Of a stretch of DNA of 64,000 nt, positions 1 through 11,732 are shown piece by piece. Position numbers and translations under genes: made by a program. Source of the stretch: Neonectria sp. B-13 (lineage: Eukaryota; Ascomycota; Sordariomycetes; Hypocreales; Nectriaceae); assembly GCA_002682825.1 (NCBI GenBank), contig NOKP01000002.1, positions 2,113,132-2,177,131 on the forward strand, written 5' to 3'. How positions within the stretch are numbered: position 1 is the first letter of the stretch; each line of letters starts with the position of its first letter. A model generated the notes under the pieces. That model did not search any database. It had not been told where the DNA came from and saw only the letters and a program-made list of their open reading frames with translations.

Positions 1-54
1 GTTTTTCTCCTTGGCCTGCTGGCGAGACCGCCTGAAGCGGCTGAAGATGGACAT
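1..54 (-). CDS. N-terminus of an unidentified gene running off the left edge
   Basis: Reading the minus strand from an ATG at 54..52 gives an uninterrupted 18-codon start, MSIFSRFRRSRQQAKEKN, that leaves the window. The segment is strongly basic (FRRSRQQAKEK), as in many short cytosolic N-termini. Purine-rich sequence lies upstream on the plus strand. Too little is present to name the protein. The start is inferred from the ATG and the open frame only, and a splice site could lie just outside the window. Confidence 0.45.
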   Translation of the reverse strand, partial: MSIFSRFRRSRQQAKEKN

Positions 55-3000
55 GCCTGATGGGGAAGTTGGTTGGCGGTTGCTGCAAGAGAGCGAGTGT
101 GGCAAAATGGGTTGAAGAGTGATCGTGAAGAGGTAGAAGGGGGAGTGGAGTTGGTGCTGTGTTTTGAGATGCAGCCGAAAGAGTGGTTTGGAGAGTGAAT
201 GTGTATGTGTGAAAGTGCAATGGTTGGTGTGTTCTTGATAGAGAATGACAATGCTACTAGTTCAATGTATTATCGAGAGGGATGAGAGAGTCGTGTGTTT
301 GTCTGGGATGAAAGAAACATTGGAATCGAGGACAGCAACGGGGCAATATATGGGCAACGTATGGGCAATAGATGGGACGCGGTGATCGGGCAGCTGAATC
401 ATGGAGGCGGAGATAATTGAGACAGAACGGACTTAGCGGGCGTTCTGATGTTGGCGTGATGTTGCTGGGCGTGTAAGTGAGGTGGATCGCGGTGGCTCGT
501 AGCTACGTACGTAGCGTGGTCGGATGGTGCCAGCACTGGTAGGGTGGTGGAGGGGAGGGGCGATCGATCTGACTCGGTTCTGGCGGCTGGCGCCCGTTGT
601 TCAACTTACTAGGCGAGCGTTAGAATGGTATGGCTAGCGCCACGCACGGCATCGGAGGCTCGGGAGGTTGGTTTCGAGGCAGGGAGAGACACAGAATGTG
701 AAGGAGAGAGAAACAATGTGTGTGTGTGTGTGCGGGATCGGTCAATGAATAACAAACGTCTCCCTTTTGTAAACAACGTAACGATTGGCACGAAAGAGAG
801 GAACCGACCCTGCGCCTGCGCCTGCGCCTACGCGCAGCTGCAGCAGAAACACGCAGCTAACAAGAGAATGGAGAATGGAGAATGGATAGCCCCCGGGGAA
901 CATGGACCGCAAGGGCAAGCCGGGGCGGGGATCATTGTGCAACGCGCCAAACAGGGCCTGCTGCCGGGGGGAAGCTCATCCAAGGATGCGTTGTGCGGGC
1001 ATCGACAGACACAGAGTGCCACTATAATTGGTCCCACGACTGCAGGAGCCCTACTGCACAATGCCCCGTAGCGGTACCTGCTGCTGCTGCTGCCGCTGTA
1101 TTAGTAGTGCTGTACTCCGTACTGTGTGCTAAATTAAGCCTAATGGAGGTGTTGTCAAGGCGTGCAATATGCGGCTATTGTTGCCGTGCGACCCAACAGC
1201 CCGCCACAGCCATCACCACCTCCATCGCCAACGCGCGACGGCCTCAGATCTAGTAGGTATGCTTCCCAGCTTCCACGTATTTTCGCATTCACAGTCGCCA
1301 TTACTGCGAAGGAATGCCGGGTTTCATTGCTTGCTTTCCAGTCGGAACCGCCAGGTACCCGCTCCACTACCCCTCGATTGCAAACACCTTGCCCCCTGTT
1401 TCCAATTGACTCTGTGGGAACCAGCCATCAATGCTTACGCTGGCCGTCTAGATACCTGCGACACAACCCAACCCTTCCCAATTTCCAACCCTTCACAACG
1501 ACCCCCCCCCACCGAGCGCCTGGGTGTCCCGATCCCGGCTACCTGGTTGCGCTGTGTGCTGTTTCCGCCGGACTGACTTTACATGCGCGCGCTGGGTCGG
1601 GGATACTGACGCCAGACACTTCCACACTTCCACGCTCCCGCCCCATGTTCGGGACCGCGGCCGCCTTCACACTTCTGCGCTAGATGAAGCCTGTACCCAG
1701 ATCACGGATGAATGCATACGCAGTATGTGGAGCCTAGTTATCGTAACATGTAGACTCCGGGCACTTGGATGCTTGGTAGATACGACACCTGGACCGTGTT
1801 TCTTGGTAGTGTTCACGGGCTGTTTCCTCGGGCTTGGTGGTGAAACTGCGACAGTTGACCAATTTCATCTAGATTCTTTCCACGTCCCACTACTGTCACA
1901 ATTATCTGACAAGAGTATGGTCTTTACCAGGTGACCTGCCGCCTTTGGTTAGCGACCTCGGAAGGGTCTCGATGCACGTGGAAATCTATCGTGACGCCGT
2001 CAGCTGTTGCCGGCCCAGGGCTGAGTCTAGGTAGGTTTCGACGAGTTCTGGCTACTTGGTTGGCACGTACTAATGGTATTGATAAGTCTCATCAAATCAA
2101 TGACATCCTGCCCAGGCCTCAATGGGCGCTACCGTTTCGCCGAGTAAAACCGACTCATACGTAATGCTCCCAGTTCTTTTAAGCTTTTGAACGGCTCTGC
2201 ATCATGGACTGGCAGACGTCCCACTCTGACCGAGACCCCCTTGTAGATCTGCATCAAGGATGATTGTTTCTCTCCTTCAAGCCACACACAATGCGTCAAG
2301 GGTCTGGAACCTCTTTAAGCTATCGTTTCGTCTAGGCGTTCGTGAATAGAACTATAAATTACGCCAAGTCGATAGCCTCATCGTATTCCCTTTCTGCCGC
2401 AATAATTGAAAGCCTTGGAGTCGTACAGCGTCAATGCTGAGCGGGAGAGAACAAAGAGCAGCCAGCCTCGCATGTGAGTTTGTTGGTGAACCCCCCCCAC
2501 CACTTTCTCTAGCCTAACTTGATCACATTCAAGCGACGCTAGAATCTTTGTAAAACTTCCAAGACTTCCAAGAAGCGTTAGGGAGCCGCCCGCTGGCCGC
2601 ACTGGGAACATGGCCCAAACCAATTCGGATCCCACAGCCTCATTTCAGCAAGCCTTATGCGGCATCGGGAACCCAGGAACTCTGGTCCCCTTTTAGCCCG
2701 ACGCCACGAGGCTGCCATGTGAACTGTTGATTACCACTCTTGGGTACCCCCAACGCCGCGGTGCCTGACCTCGATCGGCCTACCCGGACTGTGACTGCCT
2801 GTCCCTCTCTTGGCATTGCCTTATTGCCACAAGGGCCATTGTCGTCGGATCACCAGTTTTCGGGTGATCCCCCTTGGCGTTCTTGGTTATACCTATTGTG
2901 TATTGAAGCCAACTACCGCCTGGCTTGGTCGACGGAAATCGCCTCGACTGCCAGTTCTACTCATCATGGGGAGTAGACATGCGCCCTTTACTCGAACAAG

Positions 3001-4680
3001 ACCGCCCGGACAGGCCCGGTCGCAAGGATGGTTGACCTTTCACCCACGCACTACCGCGAATCTAGGTAAGATGGCTTACCTACGGCTCCGTGTCATCCGG
3101 GCTCGATCGGGATCTTCGTAGCAACTCCCTAGTTTGCATCGCTAGACGTGACGTAGTTGGCCGTGATTTCCGCCGGAGAGCTTTGACAGCCATATTGTGT
3201 GACTTGTGGCACTCGCGAAGAGGTCCATCGATAGCGACATTGTGGGTGAAGAAACGATACGTCATATACGTTGCGGGTTCTTCATTTCGGTGATGAAGAA
3301 ACACCGAGCTTCACTCTTGAACTCCAGTGGCTTGCCATTGAGACCCATCTAGCATGACCATCCAGTGTCGTCAGAGTTAGGCGATACCGAACCTGTGAGT
3401 TGCTTCAGGCAAAGTGCCGAGCAACGGAGAACTAGAGTGGACCAAATAAAATCTCGTTCGGGGACAGGCGTGGAGAGCATATTACGTCCTGGGACACTCC
3501 CGCCTCCGAGGCCAATTACGGTACACCATGATGAATGCCTTCCTTGTGTTCAAAGACATATTTGATGATCTGGCTTGATGCGGGCTCTTCGCCCAGATGA
3601 GCTTACTGAGACATTGTTTTTGGACTCAAAGTATGTCATTCTTCTCCTTGCATTTACCGTTGGTGGGGTCAACGATGCAATTCATGGAAGCGTAGGACGA
3701 TGGATGAATTGGGGCCATTGGCCAAGCAGTGGTATTTGCTTGTGAGGATAGTGCCAAGGGTGACGATTGAGCACCGATGGCTGTTGTTGAGCTGATGTCG
3801 CTGTGTTGTGTATATGTGTATAAATACCCGACCTTGGGCTGCATTCTTCATTACATCACGATACAGATTCGTTACAGAGACGTCGAGACAAGAGTGGATG
3901 GGGGACTTTCCTTTTCTTTCAGGGGCACTAGATCGGGCCAAGGGGGCAAGCCTCAACCCACTCCATGACGGCGATGTGGCCAAAGCCAAGTCACGTGCAA
4001 ATGGCGTGCCGACTCTGGATGATGGTTGGCCAATAGCAGGCCCCAGCCACACCCATCGCGTGGCTCGGAGCCGAAAAATGGGAAGCAGCACCCCCCGTCG
4101 CCCCCGTCGGCCCAAACCCAACACCATCTGGCAGCCTGGTCACGCGCATTGCCCACCTCATCCGCAATCCTCGCCAGCCTCAAAAGTCCTCACTATCGGA
4201 TCCCGATCGCCCGCCAGCCCACATCTCCACCCGGCCACCACCTTGCCGCTCCCGGCTCCCGCTTCCTCTGTCGCACATCGCCGTAGCCTTCTCATCGCGC
4301 TTGCACCGCTTCTGCTGTCACCATCCCGTGGCCCCCGCGTCGCTCCGTCCTTCGCCCATCACCAACCGTGGCGTGGCCCCCTCCCCGATTTCGCGCCGGC
4401 CGCCTCACTCGCCCTTGATTGCATGGCGCATTGATCGGCCTTTGTTCGCTACGCCACTTGACACGCCGTGTCGCTGCGCAGAACACCTTCCTTCGCCTCT
4501 TCTCCAACGCCGACGGCTGCCGCGCCGTGTCCGCGCGCACTGCGAGAAACCGTGGCGGCGCTCACGATCCTGAGTCACAACGAACCCTCGGAGCTGTCCC
4601 TGCAGCAGCACCTCGAACTCACCCCCGACCTGGCTGCGTACACGAACCTCACCGCCGAGGGGGACCCCGAGCCTTTGATG
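55..4680. other. 4.6 kb without a supportable gene
   Basis: This holds the upstream side of the truncated left-edge gene and the upstream side of PSY2. A GT run lies near 717-732 and three CCTGCG hexamers at 809-826. Open frames of up to about 170 codons (for example plus strand 1162-1683) exist, but they overlap other open frames, have Pro/Ser/Thr/Cys-rich translations and show no recognisable domain. From about 4100 to 4680 the DNA is GC- and pyrimidine-rich, as expected of a promoter and leader for PSY2. No tRNA or 5S rRNA was seen. Confidence 0.5.
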
Positions 4681-7545
4681 ATGGCACAGCCCGTGCCTCA
4701 TCAGCCCACCGACAAGAAGCGCGTCAAGGTCTATGAGCTGCGCAACAATGACTGGTTCGACCGAGGCACCGGCTTCTGCACCGCTTCCTTCGCGACGGTA
4801 CGCTATACCCGTGCTGCCCATGCGGCTTTGTGTTCCTTGCGCCTGAGCATCGTCGCTAACCTAACCTCTCCACATGCAGACCGAAGATGGCCGAAAAGAC
4901 CCACGAGTCATCGTTGAGTCCGAGGACCAGCCTGAGCGCCTCCTCCTAGAGACCAAGATCCAAAAGGAGGATGGCTTCCAGAAGCAGCAAGGCATGTCGG
5001 AACCCCCATATTCGCCTCGGATGTCAAATCTGACGCTTTCTGCAGAAACCCTCATCGTCTGGCAAGAGCCTGGCAGTGGCGTGGATATGGCCCTGAGTTT
5101 CCAAGAACCTGAGGGCTGTGCAATGATATGGTACGTTGCGTAATCTACGTCGCGCGTTTTGGCATGTCGAGCAGCAGCTAATTCTTCCCAGGCGATTCGT
5201 CAGTAGTGTTCAGCAGTCATTCCACAACAACCTAGCCGGCGCCGGTATGCGGAACTGTACTCTATCTGGAGGGATTGTTTGCTGATGCTCCATATTTAGA
5301 CGACGGACTCTCTGATGACCTCGCCATCGAAGTTCCCGCCACGATCAACCTCCCCAACGCCGAACTCGGCAATCTCCCAGAGATCGAATCGAGCATGCGA
5401 ATTATGAGTTCATCAGCCAACGGTCGGGACGCTCTTGCTAAATCCATCATGGCTGAAGATTACATCGGTCGTCTCATCCCTCTGGTTGAGATAGCCGAAG
5501 ATCTCGAGAGTTTACAAGACCTGCATAGGTTATGCAACATCATGAAGACGATTATTCTTCTCAACGACACATCGATTATCGAACATGCGGTATCCGACGA
5601 ATGCGTATTGGGAGTGGTTGGCGCGCTAGAATATGACCCCGATTTCCCAAGCCACAAGGCCAACCATCGTCACTGGCTGGACAACCAAGGCCGATACAAG
5701 GAAGTGGTTCCGATCGAGGATGAGCAGACTCGGAGGAAAATTCACCAGACATACCGTCTCCAGTACCTCAAGGACGTTGTCCTTGCCCGAATCCTCGACG
5801 ATCCGACATTTTCCGTCCTCAACTCCCTCATCTTCTTCAACCAAGTCGATATTGTTCAGCATCTCCAGGCGAACGGAGCGTTCCTCAACGAGCTTTTCGG
5901 TATCTTTAGCTCCCCAACCCCCGATCAGAAGAGAAGAAAGGAGGCCGTCTTGTTCATTCAGCAGTGCTGCGCGATTGCCAAGAACATTCAGCCACCGGCT
6001 CGACAGACATTGTACAACAACTTTATCGCCCACGGGCTCCTCCAGGTCATTCATTTCGGATTGCGACACGGTGACGTCGGGGTTCGAGTGGGAGCCACAG
6101 ACATTTTGATCTCCATTATCGATCACGACCCACAGATGATCCGGCAAACTATCTATCGGCAGATGCATGAGAATCAGGCGCCGTTGACGGACTCTTTGAT
6201 CGATCTACTTCTTGTGGAGGTTGATCTCGGGGTGAAATCTCAGATCTCGGAAGCTCTCAAAGTACTCTTGGATCCTGGTTCACCGGTTCAGGGCACGGAA
6301 GCCTTTGTGAAGGCCAATGGCGAATTTGCAGGCCGACCGCGACCCCAGCCGAGCGTCGATCCCCAGCAGGATGTGTTCTTGACTCGGTTCTACGAGCGAT
6401 CCGCCCCAAGGCTGTTCAAACCTCTGATGGACTTGGAGAAGAGAACAGACATGAACCTCCCCGCGCAACAGGCCTCCATGTTTACGTACCTGATTGAGAT
6501 CCTCTGCTTCTTCATCCGCCAGCACAACTTGCGATGCAAGTTCTTCGTCATGACGAACAACATTGCCCAACGAATTGCTCAGCTTCTTGCGTGCCCAGAG
6601 AAATACCTGCGACTAGGTATGATCCCACCTCCGTTTTGAACTTGCCCCTCTAATCATGCAACAGTTGCCATTCGTTTCTTCAGATCCTTGATTGGACTCC
6701 AGGACGAGTTTTATGTCAGACATTTAACCGAGAAGCAGGTTTTGGGACCAATTCTCGAGGTTTTGATCGAGACGATGCCTAGAGATAATCTCTTGAGTTC
6801 TGCATCGCTGGAGTTCTTTGAGTACATCAAGAAGGAGAACCTAAAGGATCTCGTCAAGTACCTCGTTGTGAACTATCGGGAAAAACTGCTCAGCCTTAAC
6901 TATATGCCAACGTTTCGAGACATAATTCTCCGATACGACCAAACACAAGGCTACACGTCGAACATGGACTACTTCCTGGAGGCTGAGGATGAACTGGGCC
7001 GGAGACCGCCTCCAAACTCGAGGCTCATGGAGCAGATCACTGTTGAACAAGAACAAGAAGACTACTGGGCTACATCGGACCCGGAGGATGAAGATGACCA
7101 ACAAGGAAAGGACGCTGGGAAGATGCCTTCAACCAACGGCTCTAGTACCTCGAAGCTCCTCGTTGATTACGCTTCAGACGAAGAGGCAGACGAAAACCTC
7201 GACCCGAAGGCATCAGTGGAGGCTCAGCAGAGTGAAAGTGGATCGGAAATTGCGGCTTCTCCTGGTGATGGAGGTATTGGCACGGTACCGCCTCCGGAGC
7301 GACTATCGGAAAAGCGCCGCCGTGAAGAAGACGAGGAAGAGGACGAACTAGGCAAGTTGATGCAGAACAAGCGACGTAACAGCAGCGGCCCCGTAACGGG
7401 AGTTTCCGGCGTCCCGCATGGCGTTCTGCGAAGACGCAAGAGCTTCACAGCTGGCTCAGGCAACGGTGCACCCAAAAAGATTGCCATTAGCCTTTCCCCA
7501 TCTATCCGGACCGGCGGCGGGTCGCGATCTGACGAGGAGCCGTGA
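4681..7545 (+). CDS. PSY2: Serine/threonine-protein phosphatase 4 regulatory subunit 3 (PP4R3/Psy2/SMK-1)
   Basis: This is a regulatory subunit of protein phosphatase 4, which in yeast and animals directs PP4 to DNA-damage and signalling substrates. I model six exons: 4681-4797, 4880-4991, 5046-5130, 5192-5244, 5300-6616 and 6665-7545, giving 854 aa. The N-terminal EVH1/RanBP1-like domain (about residues 10-118) includes DKKRVKVYELRNNDWFDRGT and LIVWQEP. The SMK-1 domain (about 165-360) has the typical DLHRLCNIMKTIILLNDTSI and NHRHWL. Helical repeats follow, then an acidic tail with a basic KR patch. Intron 2 (4992-5045) is GC-AG and a multiple of three. The start at 4681 has A at -3 and G at +4. 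The frame stays open back to an ATG at 4468, but that extension does not look like the family. The gene converges with AFG2. Confidence 0.92.
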
Positions 7546-8479
7546 TCACACTTTCCCCATTTCTTTCGGCGATGGCGCAAGGGATACGGATTACTTTTTT
7601 GGTTTATTATTCAGGGACGAGGTCAGAAACGCGGGTTGACGAGGCCTCTTACCTGGCCGGACTCAGCCGGGTAAGGAAGGACTGGGGGAGAGGGCTGGCG
7701 TTGTGTTTGCTTCTTTTTGTGATTTGCGCCAAGCATCTACGAGTTCTCCGTTTGCGTCCTCGGCATCGCCTCGACGGAGCAGCGGGGCTCACGACGCCTG
7801 GCTTAATGGTTGTTTCAGGACTAGAGTCGGCCCTCTAGGTGATAGAGTCGCCGAAGAACGGCGGCATGGCATATTTTGGAAGGACATGAAGTTTCCCGCG
7901 AAGAGAGATTGGCAGGGCCGCGATGGAAAATACAAAGAGAGAGAGAGAGAGAGAGAGAGAGCGAAGCTGCGGAAAGGCATCAGCAGCACAGGGGATGTGC
8001 GGGCGATGGCTTTTGCTTGTGTTGTGTATCATACATATATCATGTTTTCCCCCAAGCTTGTCCACGCAAGGGACAAGTTGGGGCCTCGGGATCAGGGTCA
8101 GATGGAACTGATCCCAGGTCAATTTCATCATGACTGAATGAACTGAAGACCGATTTGGACGTCAAATGCTTCCGCTCATTAAATGTGTGTGAAACGACCA
8201 GGAAGACCTTGGCTTTGAACCCCGGCCTTTCAATACCGAGGTTATGGCTCCATCGAGGCCGTTCAGGAAGTACGTCCTATGTTTCCAATACCATAGCCAT
8301 GAATCGGAAGATAATCTAAACTGGCCCTGGGCTATCTTAGCATCCAGAAGACCTTGTAAGTTACTCGAAGCAACACTCTATATATGCACTCAGCAGGGGG
8401 CGTCTATCAATAACCTTGAACCAAAATCCCCAACCAATAAAACATTCATAATCCCAACCATAACCTGACGTAACTTTTT
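7546..8479. other. Convergent 3' region between PSY2 and AFG2
   Basis: The two flanking genes end here from opposite sides, so this should hold both 3' UTRs. A (GA)12 microsatellite lies at 7937-7961. The short open frames on both strands overlap one another and have low-complexity translations. I see no further gene. Confidence 0.5.
7937..7961. repeat. (GA)n microsatellite
   Basis: Twelve uninterrupted GA units plus one G lie in the intergenic space between the convergent PSY2 and AFG2 genes. Perfect dinucleotide tracts of this length usually vary in length between strains. Confidence 0.95.
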
Positions 8480-10863
8480 CTAAAGCTTCCTAAACTGTTT
8501 TGACCATTTTTCGTATCCGTCAATCATCTGCTTCGTAATGTTGCGCGGCATCCGGTCCAGCGCGCCCTCCAGGTCAGCCATCTTCACCTGAGGCTTGGTG
8601 GCTGCCTCGCTCTCGTCATCGTCGTCGAAGGAGCCCTGCGCCATGACGCAGGCGTCGTTGCACGCGGCCTTGATCTCGGCACCCGAGTGGCCTTCGGCGC
8701 GGCGCGCTAGCTCTGATATGTTGACGTCGTCGGCGACGGGCAGGCCGCGCGTGTTGACTGCGAAGATGGTTTCGCGGGCGGTTTGGTCCGGCGGGCCGAC
8801 GTACAGGACCTGGTCGAAGCGGCCCGGGCGCATGAGGGCCGGATCGATAGCCTCCGGGCGGTTAGTGGCAGCGAGGACAAGGACGCCGGTGAGGGTTTCG
8901 AAGCCGTCCATCTCGGTAAGGAGGGTGGTGAGCATGTTGACAGCACCGGTGTTGCGGGAGGCGGAACCCCCTGATCCCGTGCGCTGGCCACCAATGGAGT
9001 CGATCTCGTCGAAGAAGATGATAGAGGGCGAGGCGGCACGGGCACGCTCGAAGAGGGTGCGGACGGCGCGCTCAGACTCGCCAACATACATGTTGAGTAG
9101 TTCGGCTCCCTTAACGGCGAAGAAGTTGAAGCCAGACTCAGTGGCAGTGGCTTGGGCGGAGAGGGTCTTAGAGCAGCCTGGAGGACCGTAGAGGAGGATT
9201 CCCTTGCCAGGGGGTCGGAGGAATCGCTCGGGATTCTAGAGAAACAAGGTCAGCAAGGAAGCTCAAAAACGAAAAGGGGGGTGGCAGATAAGATAAACGC
9301 GAACACACCTTGGTGTACTTGACCATGAGATTGAGAGCCTTCTTCAGAGTATCCTGGCCACCGATGTCCTTCCAGTGGATGGTTGGAGGATTTAGATTAA
9401 TGTCATTCATGGCAGTCGGTCGAGTGTGGCGCAGGGCCATCTCGAGGTCCGCCTTCACTAGAAAGTGCTCTTCACTCAAGGTAGCATCGACTCCCGCATC
9501 GTCAAGCCGGGTGCCGAAGATTTCCAGGGCATTTGACACAAGCCTGCCAATGTCGTTGGGGTTGAATGCGTGTGTTCTCTCTGCGATGTTGGAGAGGAGT
9601 TGCTCCCTCTCATCTGATTTGATGGGCGGGTCGACGAACTTGAGGATATCAAGGCGCTCCAAGGCTCGCGGGATGGGCAAAGCGATGTTTTTGCAAAAGC
9701 GGGTGAGTTTCTGGAGCTTAGGAGGAACGTCGGTGAAGTAGTCCAAGCATGTTGCGATGACTACGAGCTTGGGTAGAGCATTGTTGGCGGCCGCTAGGGC
9801 GGAAAGGTTGTCGAGTTCTTCGCCGATGGCTTCAACGACAGAGTCGCGGTTGGAACGGTCCTTGCTGATGAGTCCATCCAACTCGTCAATGAGAATGATA
9901 CTCGGCTGCTCGGCCTGGGCGAGCTTGAAGATCTCCCGGATAGTCGCGAGCTTGTCAGATGGCTTGATCCAGTGTACACGGCCCCAGTTAGTCGCGGCAA
10001 TGCGCTGCAGAATGAAGGTCTTGCCGGTTCCTCGACCGCCATGAATAACGAAACCGCACGACTGACGTTCTTTCCTGGCGTAGAACGGACGGCAGAAGCC
10101 CCTGAGAAAGCTGTTGATAAATTTGACCTGGGCGGGAAAGCCAGGCACGCCGGTCAGGATTAGGTCGCCACCAGGCTCGCCAACTGAAGGATCAGCCTCA
10201 TCGCCGGGCTGGATAATACGTATGGCAGACGTCTCGGACTTGAAGCGGGCGACGCTGTTGGTCCGCGAGTTGACGGAGAGCACCTTGAAGTTCCGCCGCA
10301 CTTTGTTGATGGCCACGCCTTCCAGGACCATACCGGGGAAGATGAGTTCAGCGCGATCTACCAGACGTCAATGCAGGTTCTAAGTGAGCAGATTATCAGG
10401 AACACCAACCAAGTGAGAGGCCCAAAGCAGGCTCCCAGACGAGAGGATACTTCCTCGTCTTTTCAGACTCGGACGTCTCGCTCGTCTCATCTTCCACGAC
10501 AACCTCGTCGACATCGGGCGTAGAGCCCGAGAGCGTGATGCGCACCTGATCGCCGAGCTTGAAGCCGGTAGCTTCCTGAAAGGCGCGGGTCATCATGACG
10601 ACATTGGGACTGAGGTTCTTCTCCGGAAGAATCCACAGCGAGGCCTCGCGCCGGATTTCTTCCTGGGCATCAGAATCCTGGGCATCTCGCGGGCCGGTGT
10701 CGAGGCGCCTCACGAGGCAGTGTTTGCCGTTCTCGAGGGTGCCCGTCAGGGACAGTAGCGAGTCCTTGCTGACGTAGATGCGGGCGGCGCCCAGCAGGCT
10801 GGACTTTTCGAGGCTGGTGTTGGACAACGGCCGGACCTTGGCGTCGAGGCTCGAGACGAGCAT
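8480..10863 (-). CDS. AFG2: Tandem AAA+ ATPase of the AFG2/DRG1 (SPATA5) type
   Basis: In yeast this Cdc48-related ATPase strips Rlp24 from cytoplasmic pre-60S ribosomes so that shuttling factors can recycle. Three exons on the minus strand, 10863-10410, 10357-9309 and 9235-8480, encode 752 aa. The N-terminal part (1-150) resembles a Cdc48-like N domain. D1 has Walker A GGRGTGKT (about 258-265) and Walker B IILIDELD (about 305-312). D2 has Walker A GPPGCSKT (518-525), the unusual Cys-Ser form that marks AFG2/SPATA5, then MYVGESERAVR, Walker B IIFFDEIDS and the second-region-of-homology sequence LMRPGRFD. D1 lacks a recognisable RxGRF arginine-finger segment. Introns are 52 and 73 nt. The ATG at 10863 begins the conserved N-domain-like sequence. 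Assignment to AFG2 rather than another Cdc48 relative rests on the D2 P-loop and two-domain layout. Confidence 0.85.
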
Positions 10864-11732
10864 GGCGGGCAGCAGGCAGAAGGACTAGGGCGATGATGCC
10901 TATAACCCTACGACCCGGTGGATATCAGTCCGTTGGAATGTGGAGTTGTGAAGTTGTGAAGTCGTGAAGTTGTAGTTGTCAAGTTGTAGTCAAGTTGACG
11001 GGTTGCGTGGGGATCGTCGCAACTATTTAGTGGGCGGGAAAGTTTTCTTGCGTGCCTTCCTCCAAGTCAAACTGGTGCGTGTGTGAGTGTGTGGGTGTCA
11101 ATTGGGTGTAAGAGCCTGGGTCACACATTGGGCAAGAACAGAAAAAAGAAAGAAGGGAGATACAGTATAATTGGTCTTTCAGTATCTAGAACTTTGAATA
11201 GTTCTATCTTATAAAATTGAATATGCTAGAGTAACTGAGGGAGGAAGGTTTATTGTGAGTGTCTCATCCGCAGGGACAAAGTCAATGGCGCTCAGCCCTC
11301 GTTCCGATCATGACTTCAGTAGTTACTCGTATCTTGACTACAACGATGTCACTTCGACGCGGGTATAGACATGTACCCTAGGACTATATTTTAATCCTTT
11401 CACATCACCAAAATGAAACAGTTTCTCATAATTCCTTGCACAACGTTGCCATGTCTCCTCTTAATTAAGCCCTCTGAAGCGGCACACCCCGGCACATTTT
11501 CAGACGAGCGGAGCCCTCCACCAGCCAAAAGAACCCGCCGCTAAACCAGATCAGATCCATTCGGCCCAATCCCAGCTCCAGCGCAAAACCACCATCCACC
11601 CGAGCTCTATCCGTACTCCATCGTGCTTCCAATTCAACTTCTCCAGCTTCATATCCATTTCGCCCAAAAAGCCCTCCTCCCTCTCGCCGGGAAAGCACAC
11701 ATTCCCATGTCCTCCCCCGCCCCGCCGCCTGC
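10864..11732. other. Divergent promoter region, AFG2 / 11733 gene
   Basis: This 869-bp spacer separates two divergently transcribed genes and should hold both promoters. Imperfect tandem copies of a GTTGTGAAG-like unit lie at 10944-10997, in what would be the AFG2 leader. No gene is seen. The minus-strand open frame at about 11465-11745 overlaps the likely leader of the next gene and has no family features. Confidence 0.45.
10944..10997. repeat. Imperfect tandem repeat of a GTTGTGAAG-like unit
   Basis: The stretch reads as successive AGTTGTGAA, GTTGTGAA, GTCGTGAA and GTTGTAG variants, then further AAGTTG copies. It lies 81-134 bases upstream of the AFG2 start, within the probable promoter or 5' leader. 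Confidence 0.6.

Noticed and set aside
1162..1683. 173-codon plus-strand open frame
   Set aside because: Pro/Thr/Ser/Cys-rich translation without domains, overlapping a second open frame in another phase. It probably reflects base composition.
4468..4680. N-terminal extension of PSY2 to an upstream ATG
   Set aside because: The frame is open, but the added residues are low-complexity Pro/Ala/Ser and unlike the family. The ATG at 4681 has a better context and begins next to the conserved DKKRVKVYEL.
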